Part shown: positions 16,023 to 24,649 of the stretch, piece after piece
Numbering within the stretch: position 1 is the stretch's first letter
Layout of the letters: each line of letters starts with the position of its first letter
From: Aequorivita sp.
Lineage (GTDB): Bacteria > Bacteroidota > Bacteroidia > Flavobacteriales > Flavobacteriaceae
DNA: 64,000 nucleotides
NCBI GenBank assembly: GCA_024637015.1
Contig: JAGXGE010000002.1
Location: forward strand, 1 to 64,000
Direction: 5' to 3'
Program-made: the position numbers and the translations under genes
The notes under the pieces: generated by a model
The model's database searches: none
What the model was told of the DNA's origin: nothing
The model's input: the letters and a program-made list of their open reading frames with translations, nothing else

Positions 16023-17426
16023 ATGACACACAAAGATACCATAGTGGCAATGGCAACTCCCGCAGGCGCTGGAGCAATAGCTGTTCTGAGGCTTTCAGGA
16101 CCAGAGGCTATCGCGATTGCTTCTTCAATATTTACTTCCTCTTCTAGAAAGGAACTCGCAAAACAGAAAACACATACCGTACATTTAGGCAATATAAAAG
16201 ATGGTGAACGCATAATAGATGAAGTACTCACTACGATTTTTAAAAACCCTCATAGCTACACAGGCGAAGATGTGATTGAAATTTCCTGTCACGGTAGCAA
16301 CTATATTCAACAGGAAATTATACAGCTATGCCTTCGGAAAGGTTGCAGAGTGGCCCAAGCAGGCGAGTTTACACTGCGTGCTTTTCTCAACGGAAAGATG
16401 GATTTGAGCCAAGCCGAGGCTGTGGCAGATCTTATTGCCAGTGATAGCGCAGCAAGTCACCAACTAGCTATCCAGCAAATGCGTGGCGGATTTTCTTCTG
16501 AAATAAAAAAGCTTCGCGAAGAATTGTTGAATTTCGCTTCTCTAATTGAACTGGAACTCGATTTTGCAGAAGAGGATGTTGAATTTGCCAATCGTGATGA
16601 ATTTCAAAAACTTATTTCAAAAATCACACAGGTTTTAAAACGTTTAATAGATTCCTTCGCCACAGGAAATGTTTTGAAAAACGGTATCCCAGTTGCTATT
16701 GTAGGAGAACCCAACGTTGGGAAATCTACATTATTAAACGCTTTGTTGAACGAAGAACGCGCTATTGTGAGCGACATTGCAGGTACCACACGTGATACAA
16801 TTGAAGATGAAATAACCATCGGTGGAATTGGTTTCCGATTTATTGATACTGCAGGAATCCGAGAAACGATAGACGTTATTGAAGGTTTGGGAATAAAAAA
16901 GACCTTTGAGAAGATTGAAGCTGCGCAGGTTGTCATTTACCTCTTTGATTCTGAAAAGTTTCAGGTTTCAGGTTCTAAGTTTCAGGTCGAAATTGAAACT
17001 ATCAAAAACAAATATCCCTTAAAAAACCTGCTGATTGTTGCCAATAAGGTTGATAAACTTTCCCAAGAAGAAACACAACAGCTAAATGACACTTTGGATG
17101 GCATAAAAGGGGCTTCTTATTTGCTATTGTCTGCAAAAACAAAGCAAGGCGTAGGAAAACTTCAAAATAAACTGCTCGATTTTGTAAACACCGGCGCCCT
17201 CCGCAATAACGAAACTATCGTTACCAACAGTCGCCATTATGATGCTATGCTGAAAGCATTGGAGGAAATAATAAAAGTACAGGAGGGAATTGACATCGGA
17301 TTGAGCGGTGATCTGCTTGCGATAGATATTCGGCAAGCCCTCTATTATTTTGGAGAGATTACTGGTGAAATATCAAACGATGAACTTCTTGGAAATATTT
17401 TTGCAAATTTTTGTATCGGGAAGTAA
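16023..17426 (+). CDS. mnmE: tRNA uridine-34 modification GTPase MnmE (TrmE)
   Basis: About 467 residues. With MnmG it builds the cmnm5 modification on wobble uridine of tRNAs. The N-terminus MTHKDTIVAMATPAGAGAIAVLRLSG is canonical, which picks the ATG at 16023 over an in-frame TTG at 16014. G-domain motifs are GEPNVGKSTLLNAL, DTAG and NKVD; the C-terminus ends in the catalytic FCIGK. Between G3 and G4 a short heptamer array (16957-16987) encodes FQVSGSKFQV. The gene ends 6 bp from a convergent dehydrogenase gene, and a diverged second copy of its 3' end lies at 26231-26302. Confidence 0.97.
   Translation: MTHKDTIVAMATPAGAGAIAVLRLSGPEAIAIASSIFTSSSRKELAKQKTHTVHLGNIKDGERIIDEVLTTIFKNPHSYTGEDVIEISCHGSNYIQQEIIQLCLRKGCRVAQAGEFTLRAFLNGKMDLSQAEAVADLIASDSAASHQLAIQQMRGGFSSEIKKLREELLNFASLIELELDFAEEDVEFANRDEFQKLISKITQVLKRLIDSFATGNVLKNGIPVAIVGEPNVGKSTLLNALLNEERAIVSDIAGTTRDTIEDEITIGGIGFRFIDTAGIRETIDVIEGLGIKKTFEKIEAAQVVIYLFDSEKFQVSGSKFQVEIETIKNKYPLKNLLIVANKVDKLSQEETQQLNDTLDGIKGASYLLLSAKTKQGVGKLQNKLLDFVNTGALRNNETIVTNSRHYDAMLKALEEIIKVQEGIDIGLSGDLLAIDIRQALYYFGEITGEISNDELLGNIFANFCIGK
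16957..16987 (+). repeat. In-frame heptamer repeat inside mnmE
   Basis: Four adjacent 7-bp units (GTTTCAG, GTTTCAG, GTTCTAA, GTTTCAG) are translated as part of MnmE. They are the reverse-complement family of the GAAACCT/GAAATCC/GAACCCT units ahead of gldF. The reading frame of mnmE stays open across them. Confidence 0.7.
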
Positions 17427-17432
17427 TACCCT

Positions 17433-18788
17433 TTATTTCACATAAACAGTCTTCCTATTTACAAATTCCATCATCCCATCCTTGGCCAATTCACGTCCAT
17501 AGCCTGATCGTTTTTCTCCTCCAAAGGGAAGACGAGGATCGCTTTTTACCAATTCATTTATAAAATAGGCACCGTCGCTTACTTCGGCAGCATATTCGAG
17601 TGCCTTTTCAATATTCATGGTACAAACTGTAACCCCAAGCCCATATCTGGATTGTTCTGAATAGGTAAAAGCTTCATCGATGGTTTTTACTTTAATCATG
17701 GCAGCAACGGGACCAAAAGTTTCTTCGTCAAAAACAGGCATCCCTGACGTTACATTACCTAAAATAGTAGGTTCGTGGTAAGCTCCCTTTTGGTTTCCAC
17801 CCAATAAAAGCTCTGCTCCCAATTGAATAGATTTTTTTACTTGTTGTTGAAGTTGGTCCGCCAAATCCTTTCGCGCTAAGGGACCTACATGGGTATCTTC
17901 TTCCATGGGATTCCCGGGTTTTAGGTTTTTTACTGCAGCTGTAAATTTCGACACAAATTCATCGTAAATTCCTTCCAAAAGAATAAATCTCTTGGCAGCA
18001 ATACAACTTTGTCCACAGTTCAACATTCTAGCAGTCAGCGCAGTTGCAACGGCTTTGTCAATATCGGCATCCTCCCAAACTATGAAAGCATTGTTACCTC
18101 CCAATTCCAGTAAACTTTTTTTGATGTATTTTCCAGCTATCTGGGCTACAGCCGCTCCTGCCCCTTCACTGCCTGTAAGTGTAATTGCTTTTACAACATC
18201 GTGGGCAATAATACTTTCGGTTTTGTCGTGGTGCACTATCAAATTCTGAAAAACACCATCCGGAAAACCAGCTTTTTTGAATACATTCTCAATCTGTTTG
18301 GCACATCCAAAAACGTTGGGGGCATGCTTCAAAAGGCCTACATTACCAGCAGTCAATGTAGGCGCAGCAAAACGAAACACTTGCCAAAACGGAAAATTCC
18401 ATGGCATTATAGCAAAAACGGCTCCTATCGGGTCATGTCGCACAAAACTTTTTTGGGCATCGGTTTCAATAACCTCATCCATGAGAAATGTTTGGGCGTT
18501 TTCTGCGTAATAATCGCATACCCAGGCGCATTTGTTCACTTCCGCGCGGGATTCCGCTATTGGTTTACCCATTTCCAAAGTGATCATTTTTGCGTATTCT
18601 TCAACATTTTCTCGTAAAACGTCACCAGCCTTGGCCATCAATAAACTGCGATCTTGCAGTGGTACTTTTCGCCAAGTTTTAAACGCGGTTTCAGCTTTTT
18701 TCAGCTTATCCATAACAGCTTCACCCGTTTCCGCAAGATAATTTCCAACGGTTTCCCCGTTGTAAGGATTTATACTCTTGAATTCCAT
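17433..18788 (-). CDS. NAD(P)-dependent succinate-semialdehyde dehydrogenase-like enzyme
   Basis: About 451 residues, an aldehyde dehydrogenase of the GabD/Sad group that oxidises succinate semialdehyde or a related omega-aldehyde to the acid. Visible: IMPWNFPFWQVFRFAAPTL near residue 130, LTGSEGAGAAVAQIAGK near 205, catalytic Glu in LELGGNNAF and catalytic Cys in NCGQSCIAAKR near 265, and GYGRELAKDGMMEFVNRKTV at the end. The ATG at 18788 (MEFKSINPYNGE) is preferred to the one 30 bp upstream. It is the last gene of the six-gene cluster and probably finishes the pathway begun by the decarboxylase and aminotransferase. Confidence 0.88.
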   Translation of the reverse strand: MEFKSINPYNGETVGNYLAETGEAVMDKLKKAETAFKTWRKVPLQDRSLLMAKAGDVLRENVEEYAKMITLEMGKPIAESRAEVNKCAWVCDYYAENAQTFLMDEVIETDAQKSFVRHDPIGAVFAIMPWNFPFWQVFRFAAPTLTAGNVGLLKHAPNVFGCAKQIENVFKKAGFPDGVFQNLIVHHDKTESIIAHDVVKAITLTGSEGAGAAVAQIAGKYIKKSLLELGGNNAFIVWEDADIDKAVATALTARMLNCGQSCIAAKRFILLEGIYDEFVSKFTAAVKNLKPGNPMEEDTHVGPLARKDLADQLQQQVKKSIQLGAELLLGGNQKGAYHEPTILGNVTSGMPVFDEETFGPVAAMIKVKTIDEAFTYSEQSRYGLGVTVCTMNIEKALEYAAEVSDGAYFINELVKSDPRLPFGGEKRSGYGRELAKDGMMEFVNRKTVYVK

Positions 18789-18845
18789 ATAATTTTTTAA
18801 ATTTTCCCTGAGAGGCAATAGCTAAGATTAATTCTTGATTTCAAT

Positions 18846-20438
18846 CTATTTTGTGAGGCTTCCGATAATTTCGTGCTGCTCTTCCTTGTTTTCCAAAACT
18901 GTGGAGGCATAGTTGTTGTGAATGGCGCTAATCCATGTTTTGGCACGTTGGGTAAGTTTAAAATTATCCGTCATCATTCTACCTCGGGTAACGAGTATGC
19001 CCATATCGGCCCCTTCATATAGGTAATCACCTTTGTTAGTTATACGAAGGAAGAAAGCCTCGTTTTCACTTTCCACAGAACGCCTATGGGTATCCATACG
19101 GTTAAACTGTATATGTCCATTATCAAAAATTCTCCAAATTCCAGATTTTGGAGCTTCAGTTACATGCTCAATGGTTTTTTTGGTATGTTTTATTATCAAT
19201 TGGCTCCAACTATCGGTATTTTCCTGTTTTGCCCAACGGTCATTTATAGCCTTTATGTTTAGATCATAATCTACATCCATCCATTCCAACATATGGAAGA
19301 GGTACAAAGGTGCATCAGCTAGAGCAAAAACTGCATGGTTTGTAATGGAACTTGCACCAGTAACCCTAGGATTTAACTCACCCAAATAGATTTCGCCATT
19401 ATCCTGATCGATCAAAAAGTCGAGTTCAAAATATCCTTTGTAACCTTCCTTACGCAATTGGTCACCGAAAAGCTGGGTATATTCACGGGCTTTTTTTCGA
19501 ATGGCAGGCGTAAAAGAACCTGGGTAGATCTCATTTCCACACCAACCACCCTTGTATGGAGTAAGCTCATTAAAGCCTACAAGCTCCGTCATCAAAGGAG
19601 CAACCACCGTGCCGTGTTTAGTAACGCACGCTTCAATGGCAGAACCACGACAATTAATGCGTTTCATTATTTTTACTTCCTTTTCTGCGATTATCTCATC
19701 CTCATTTTTTTTAAATTCTTCTTCGTTTGAAATAAAGAAAGTAGTATGTCCAGAATCACCAAAGGGAGTTTGAATCACCAAATCATCACCCAACTTCTTC
19801 GAAACTTTTTGTAGATGTGCATAATCCTTAACATTTGAAAGAACGTACGGTACGCAAGCTACTCCCGCTTTTTCGGCGAGGCGATTGGTGTTTACTTTAT
19901 TGTCCATGGATGTACGCATTTTTGCAGATGGGAACATAATTTCAAGCCCTAGTTTCTTTGCGAGTTTCTCTGTTTTTTCATTAAACATAAGAAACATAAC
20001 TTTTCCTGCTTTTCTTCCTTTTTTCCGGGACTTTATATATTCCTGTACTTCGGGGTGTTGCAAAAGGTAATTATTGATGTCCTCAATACTTTCGAAATCA
20101 TCATGTGGGATTTCTTCCTTCGGAGAAAAAACGTTGGGATGGAGCCCATCAAAACACTCAATATAGTTAATGAATTTAAAGCCTTTTATCCACTCATCGG
20201 CTCCTAAAAGATTAAAGTTGGTGGCGCTAATAAAATAAATAGGTGTTTCGTTTTTATAAAAGAAACGTCGTAAATCGGGAATTCCGTTGAGTACCGATTC
20301 TGGCTTAGCTACTTTTTTATCTGGCTTACTCGTTTGCTTATTTGTAGTTGCCATGGATTTATCTTTTGTTGTAGACTTCACTTTTTTAACTGTTGTAGTT
20401 TTGGTCTTTGCTTTGGATGTAGTATTATCGGTACTCAT
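18846..20438 (-). CDS. ATP-grasp ligase (biotin-carboxylase-like fold), diamine-cluster associated
   Basis: This 530-residue protein has a Lys/Thr-rich, probably disordered N-terminal tail (about residues 1-48) and then an ATP-grasp domain. Nucleotide- and metal-binding features include VIQTPFGDSGHTTFF near residue 220 and the Mg-binding block IYLGELNPRVTGASS near 355. ATP-grasp enzymes join a carboxylate to an amine or thiol through an acyl phosphate. There is no biotin-carrier partner here, so carboxylase activity is unlikely. It lies 30 bp after the decarboxylase. I infer that it acylates the diamine or the derived amino acid, but the substrate is unknown. Confidence 0.6.
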   Translation of the reverse strand: MSTDNTTSKAKTKTTTVKKVKSTTKDKSMATTNKQTSKPDKKVAKPESVLNGIPDLRRFFYKNETPIYFISATNFNLLGADEWIKGFKFINYIECFDGLHPNVFSPKEEIPHDDFESIEDINNYLLQHPEVQEYIKSRKKGRKAGKVMFLMFNEKTEKLAKKLGLEIMFPSAKMRTSMDNKVNTNRLAEKAGVACVPYVLSNVKDYAHLQKVSKKLGDDLVIQTPFGDSGHTTFFISNEEEFKKNEDEIIAEKEVKIMKRINCRGSAIEACVTKHGTVVAPLMTELVGFNELTPYKGGWCGNEIYPGSFTPAIRKKAREYTQLFGDQLRKEGYKGYFELDFLIDQDNGEIYLGELNPRVTGASSITNHAVFALADAPLYLFHMLEWMDVDYDLNIKAINDRWAKQENTDSWSQLIIKHTKKTIEHVTEAPKSGIWRIFDNGHIQFNRMDTHRRSVESENEAFFLRITNKGDYLYEGADMGILVTRGRMMTDNFKLTQRAKTWISAIHNNYASTVLENKEEQHEIIGSLTK

Positions 20439-20468
20439 AATTATTATATTTTAATTTTAATTTTAATT

Positions 20469-23228
20469 TTAATTTAAATCTTTATTCTTTTTTGAATTGC
20501 CCATTGCCAAAGCACCTAAAGCTGTTCCAGTTTTTTGACGGTTAAGCAAACTATCCCGGAAAATGCGCAGTCCGAGATCCGCGCGATAGCCGTGTATCTC
20601 CTTTACGTCAAGGACTAACATAAAGTTAATGATTTCTTCACTTACTACTTGTCCGGGAACCAATACGGGAAAGCCTGGTGGATAGGGTATCACAAAAGAT
20701 GAGGCTACCAACTCCCTCCCATTTTCCATGGCTTTTTTACAATCACTCAATGAAATATACTCGTAATTATTTTCATTATACGACATAAAAAATGCTTCGC
20801 GAATATTACCTCCTGGCACTCCAGGAACTGCCCTAAAAGAGGAATGAAAATAACTAAAATCTGGCAAAGGCGGCACGTCTTTTATAAGCGAATGGATACG
20901 TTTTTCAGCAATTTCGGCTTCACGGCTATTTAGTGATCTGAATTCTTCATCCAACTGTTCCGCAATTGTTAAAAGAGCATTGGTAAGATAAGCTACGCTC
21001 CCGCGTGTTGTACCAATATTAGTCATAAATAAAACAGTATTCCGGGAGGTTTTGTTTATCTGGATATTAAACTGATCCATCAAATATTTGTTTTTGAAAG
21101 TGTCTCCGTCCACACCTGTCCTACCAATAAAAAGGGTGATTTTTGTGGGGTCGAGCATAAACTCGTCTTTTTCCCAAGCTGTTTCCATACGGTTCCAGCC
21201 GATGGCTGGATCATAATATTCCCCCAAACCGGATTCCCTATATTCATTAGGTATAAAATCCTTTACGGTAAGTACATCAAAATATTTGTTCAGTTTTGGG
21301 TTGTTGGTAACTTTAGCGCGAAGTACCATTGCCATCTCTATGCTTTTTTCCACCATTTCAAAGCCTTCAAATTCTACTTGGCGTCTTCCCACGTCTAATG
21401 AAGCAAGCATTTGATAGTTAGGCGAAGTGGAAGTATGGGTCATATAGGCTTCCATAAAAGTATTTTCAGATTTTTTTCTAAAATCCTCGTCCCAAATATG
21501 TATCATGGACCCCTGTCTAAAACTGCTCAAGGTTTTATGTGTGCTTTGGGTGGAATATACCCGAATGCATACTTTATCTGGGTCGGGCAATTTGGGCTGC
21601 TCACCGTTAGAAAGATGTTTTAAATGTTCTTTGTATTCTTTTCTATATGCTTCACTCCTGTATTTATTGAAAAGTTTTCGCGCACTGAACATGGCTGTAC
21701 GCTGCTTATAAATATATGTAAAGCCAGCAAATGCAAACCAGGCCTCATCCCAAAGAAAAATCATATCTGGTTTTATGGCTAGGACTTCCTGCATCACTTT
21801 TTCAACGTTATAGACCAACCCATCAAAAGTACAATTGGTGAGCAACAACATTTTTACCTTGTCCAGTCTTTTGGCTTCCTTTAATTGCAGCAATTTATTT
21901 TTTATGCTTTCTAATGGCACAGCCCCGTACATGGAATATTCTTGAATGGGATAAGAGTCTAAATAAACCGGATATGCACCTGCTAGTACCATCCCATAGT
22001 GATGCGATTTATGACAATCTCTGTCAATTAGAACCAAATCACCGGGTTCAACAATGGCCTGGAGCACAATTTTATTTGCTGTAGAAGTTCCGTTGGTTAC
22101 AAAAAAAGTGCGTTGGGAGCCGTAGGTTTCAGCAGCCATTTCCTGTGCTTTTTTTAAAGGTCCAGTGGGTTGAAGCAAGGAGTCGAGACCACCAGTGGTG
22201 GATGATGTTTCGGCTAAAAACATGTTTCTTCCATAAAATTCACCAAAATCCTTAATCCATCGGGATTTAAAAACAGAATTACCTCTAGAAATGGGCATAG
22301 CGTGAAAAACCCCTGTGGGCTTTTGACTATATTCCTTTAAAGCACTGAAAAATGCAGTATCGAAACGTTCGCGAACTCCACGAATAATACCGAGATGAAG
22401 TTCCTGCAAATCCTCTTTGCGATAATAAATCCGGCTAAACTGTTGCAGTGTACTGTCCTTTAAATCGGTTAGCGAAGTATCAGTTACATAATAGGTATCC
22501 AACTCTGGTCGGAATTGTTTTACCAATTCGCCTAAAAGAGGCCCCAACGCTGATTCCTGTTTATGCTCCAAATCTATTTTCAATACATTCTGAATATAAG
22601 GGCGCAATAAGGATGAAATATTTGCCGATGCATACGGAGGGGCATACCGAATCACCACGGCCTGAAGATTTGGATTAAAGAGCAATGCTATAAGTGCATC
22701 TTGAAAAGAACGCTGTACCAAAAAATCATAGGTAAACTGCTCATTGGGCTCGCGTAACTCTTGCAATTTTTCATGAAGCGCCAATTCATCTTTAGCAGGA
22801 AGGTCTTCCACAAAAAGGACTTCAAAATAATTCTTCTTTTGACCAGAAGAAAGTTCTCGAATGTCATCAGGTTGGTTCTGTTCATTATCCTGTAAAGTAT
22901 TTGAAAAAGGATTGTTCAAATAACTATCACTTACCAACTGTCTGTTGATTTCAGTAATATTATGGGATAAAGATACATACTCTTGTCTTTCTAAAGCCTG
23001 GCTGAGTTTCTCCAATTTTACTTTTCCTGGATAAACAAAATACTGTTCTATGATGCTAAGGTTGTGCAATAAAGCTTTTACTTTATTGGTGTGTTCTTTT
23101 TCGGTTTTTGATTCTTTTTTGCTCTGGCTGAGTTCAGCACTTTCCAGCTTTAAATCCCGCCATGTGGCGACACGAAGTTGACCAATACTGTAATAAGGTG
23201 CACTAATATTTTTCTTTTTGGTCGACAT
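20469..23228 (-). CDS. Orn/Lys/Arg decarboxylase family PLP enzyme (919 aa)
   Basis: This 919-residue enzyme is a fold-type I PLP decarboxylase. After an N-terminal region of about 330 residues with no obvious motif come TSSTTGGLDSLLQPTGP near 340, FFVTNGTSTANKIVLQAI near 380, DRDCHKSHHYGMVLAGA near 405, the Asp of IFLWDEAWFAFAG near 495 and the PLP lysine in STQSTHKTLSSFRQGSMIHI near 570. It is expected to make a diamine (putrescine, cadaverine or agmatine) from the amino acid; which one cannot be told from sequence. It is longer than the common ~750-residue inducible decarboxylases. It lies 3 bp after the VOC gene. Confidence 0.85.
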   Translation of the reverse strand: MSTKKKNISAPYYSIGQLRVATWRDLKLESAELSQSKKESKTEKEHTNKVKALLHNLSIIEQYFVYPGKVKLEKLSQALERQEYVSLSHNITEINRQLVSDSYLNNPFSNTLQDNEQNQPDDIRELSSGQKKNYFEVLFVEDLPAKDELALHEKLQELREPNEQFTYDFLVQRSFQDALIALLFNPNLQAVVIRYAPPYASANISSLLRPYIQNVLKIDLEHKQESALGPLLGELVKQFRPELDTYYVTDTSLTDLKDSTLQQFSRIYYRKEDLQELHLGIIRGVRERFDTAFFSALKEYSQKPTGVFHAMPISRGNSVFKSRWIKDFGEFYGRNMFLAETSSTTGGLDSLLQPTGPLKKAQEMAAETYGSQRTFFVTNGTSTANKIVLQAIVEPGDLVLIDRDCHKSHHYGMVLAGAYPVYLDSYPIQEYSMYGAVPLESIKNKLLQLKEAKRLDKVKMLLLTNCTFDGLVYNVEKVMQEVLAIKPDMIFLWDEAWFAFAGFTYIYKQRTAMFSARKLFNKYRSEAYRKEYKEHLKHLSNGEQPKLPDPDKVCIRVYSTQSTHKTLSSFRQGSMIHIWDEDFRKKSENTFMEAYMTHTSTSPNYQMLASLDVGRRQVEFEGFEMVEKSIEMAMVLRAKVTNNPKLNKYFDVLTVKDFIPNEYRESGLGEYYDPAIGWNRMETAWEKDEFMLDPTKITLFIGRTGVDGDTFKNKYLMDQFNIQINKTSRNTVLFMTNIGTTRGSVAYLTNALLTIAEQLDEEFRSLNSREAEIAEKRIHSLIKDVPPLPDFSYFHSSFRAVPGVPGGNIREAFFMSYNENNYEYISLSDCKKAMENGRELVASSFVIPYPPGFPVLVPGQVVSEEIINFMLVLDVKEIHGYRADLGLRIFRDSLLNRQKTGTALGALAMGNSKKNKDLN

Positions 23229-23231
23229 CTT

Positions 23232-23639
23232 TTATTGTTTGGAATTAATGGCTAGTTTATTGCCCTCACTGTCTATAAACAGCGCAAAATGACCAGCATC
23301 GTCACTTATCTTAGTTTTTGACATAATAATACGTCCTCCGGCATCTTCCACTTTATCGAGTATAGGCTGAAGGTTTTTGCCTCCGTTTAAATAGACCAAG
23401 GCACCCGTTTCACTGGGCACACAGCCTTGTCCTTGAACCAAAGCTCCTCCAATACCAGTAGTCACTGGAAAAATTGCCATGGAATAATCGTTCATTTCCG
23501 TGGTTTCCATCTTGATACCGTAAATTTGATTATAAAAAGTTGTGGCCCGATGCAGGTTGAGTACAGGTATTTCGAACCAAGTAATGAAATCTTTCATCTT
23601 GTTATTTGCTTGTTTCGGCTTGGAGGACATTGTTCCCAT
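23232..23639 (-). CDS. VOC (glyoxalase/bleomycin-resistance fold) family protein
   Basis: This 135-residue protein has the paired beta-alpha-beta-beta-beta modules of the vicinal oxygen chelate fold: DFITWFEIPVLNLHRATTFYNQIYGIKM, then GALVYLNGGKNLQPILDKVEDAGGRI and HFALFIDSEGNKLAINS. Its activity is unknown. An internal ATG (MKDFITWF) at residue 15 could be the true start. It sits between the carbon-nitrogen hydrolase and the decarboxylase, 3 bp before the latter, so it is likely to act in the same pathway or protect against its aldehyde products. Confidence 0.8.
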   Translation of the reverse strand: MGTMSSKPKQANNKMKDFITWFEIPVLNLHRATTFYNQIYGIKMETTEMNDYSMAIFPVTTGIGGALVQGQGCVPSETGALVYLNGGKNLQPILDKVEDAGGRIIMSKTKISDDAGHFALFIDSEGNKLAINSKQ

Positions 23640-23710
23640 AATTATTTTATTTAAGTGTTACTGAAATATATTTTCTTTGACTTATTGAATTCTATAAATA
23701 GATAATCCGT

Positions 23711-24649
23711 CTATTTTTCATAACCACCACCTTTATAGGCTATTACGCTTACCGGAAGTTCTATTTCGCTTTCCATTTTCTTGAGATGTGCCAGTTCGTC
23801 AACTTTTGTAGGTTTAATAAGTGGGCCCAGTGAATCTAAATAAGGGTGCTTTACACCATTTTGATAGATATTGAAATCACCCATATGATCCCGGAAACTT
23901 TTAAGTGGTTGCCCCAAACGCATTACTCCCAGTTCACGGCTTCTTTTTACTCTTTCCATATCTATTTCAATGGGGAAAATTTCCTCGGTGGCACCAGCCT
24001 TGTACATTATTCTTCCGTCGGGGCCACATACCGTGGAACGCCCAATTCCGCCTGTTTCCAATCCGTTTATATCAAAAAAGAAACATTGGTTTACTGCTGC
24101 CATGGTCTGTGCGATGGAGTGTTCAATCTCACGGTCCATGGTGGCGGTCATTGTGGGGTGAAGTATCACTTCGGCACCCATAACTGCGAGGGTCCGGATG
24201 GTTTCTGGGAACCACATATCGTAACAAATTGAAACTCCAAAAATACCAACATTCGGAACTTCAAACGTACAGAATTCATGCCCAGGGGTTATGCCCACTT
24301 CAAATGGATAAAATGGAAACATTTTTCGATAGCGTTTCACAATTTCTCCATGTGGGTTAATGACCGTGGCGGTATTATAAATTTTATCACCCTCTTTTTC
24401 AAAAATAGAACCCGGTAAAAGCCAGATACCATATTTTTTGGCCATACCCTTCATTTCTTTTTCAAATTCCCCTGGAAACTCTTGGGCGTAATAGGTAAGA
24501 GGACCATAAGCACATAGCTCGCTGAACAATACCATTTGTACAGAGGGGTATAAATGCATGGTAATGTCCAATTTTAGCTTCATCATTTCCAGATTGCTCT
24601 GGGTGGCAGAAACCTTCATTTGGATACCTGCAATTGTAAATGGATTCAT
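23711..24649 (-). CDS. Carbon-nitrogen hydrolase (nitrilase superfamily amidase)
   Basis: This 312-residue enzyme shows the Glu-Lys-Cys triad of the nitrilase superfamily: FSELCAYGP near residue 43, KRYRKMFPFYPFE near 110, and SICYDMWFPE near 145. Members hydrolyse amides, carbamoyl amines or nitriles. Next to a decarboxylase it recalls N-carbamoylputrescine amidase, but removal of an acyl group added by the neighbouring ATP-grasp enzyme is equally possible. Its ATG overlaps the aminotransferase stop by 4 bp (ATGA), so the two are translationally coupled. Confidence 0.82.
   Translation of the reverse strand: MNPFTIAGIQMKVSATQSNLEMMKLKLDITMHLYPSVQMVLFSELCAYGPLTYYAQEFPGEFEKEMKGMAKKYGIWLLPGSIFEKEGDKIYNTATVINPHGEIVKRYRKMFPFYPFEVGITPGHEFCTFEVPNVGIFGVSICYDMWFPETIRTLAVMGAEVILHPTMTATMDREIEHSIAQTMAAVNQCFFFDINGLETGGIGRSTVCGPDGRIMYKAGATEEIFPIEIDMERVKRSRELGVMRLGQPLKSFRDHMGDFNIYQNGVKHPYLDSLGPLIKPTKVDELAHLKKMESEIELPVSVIAYKGGGYEK

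Noticed and set aside
18846-20438. Biotin carboxylase
   Set aside because: Only the ATP-grasp fold is shared; there is no biotin carrier domain or carboxyltransferase gene in the cluster.
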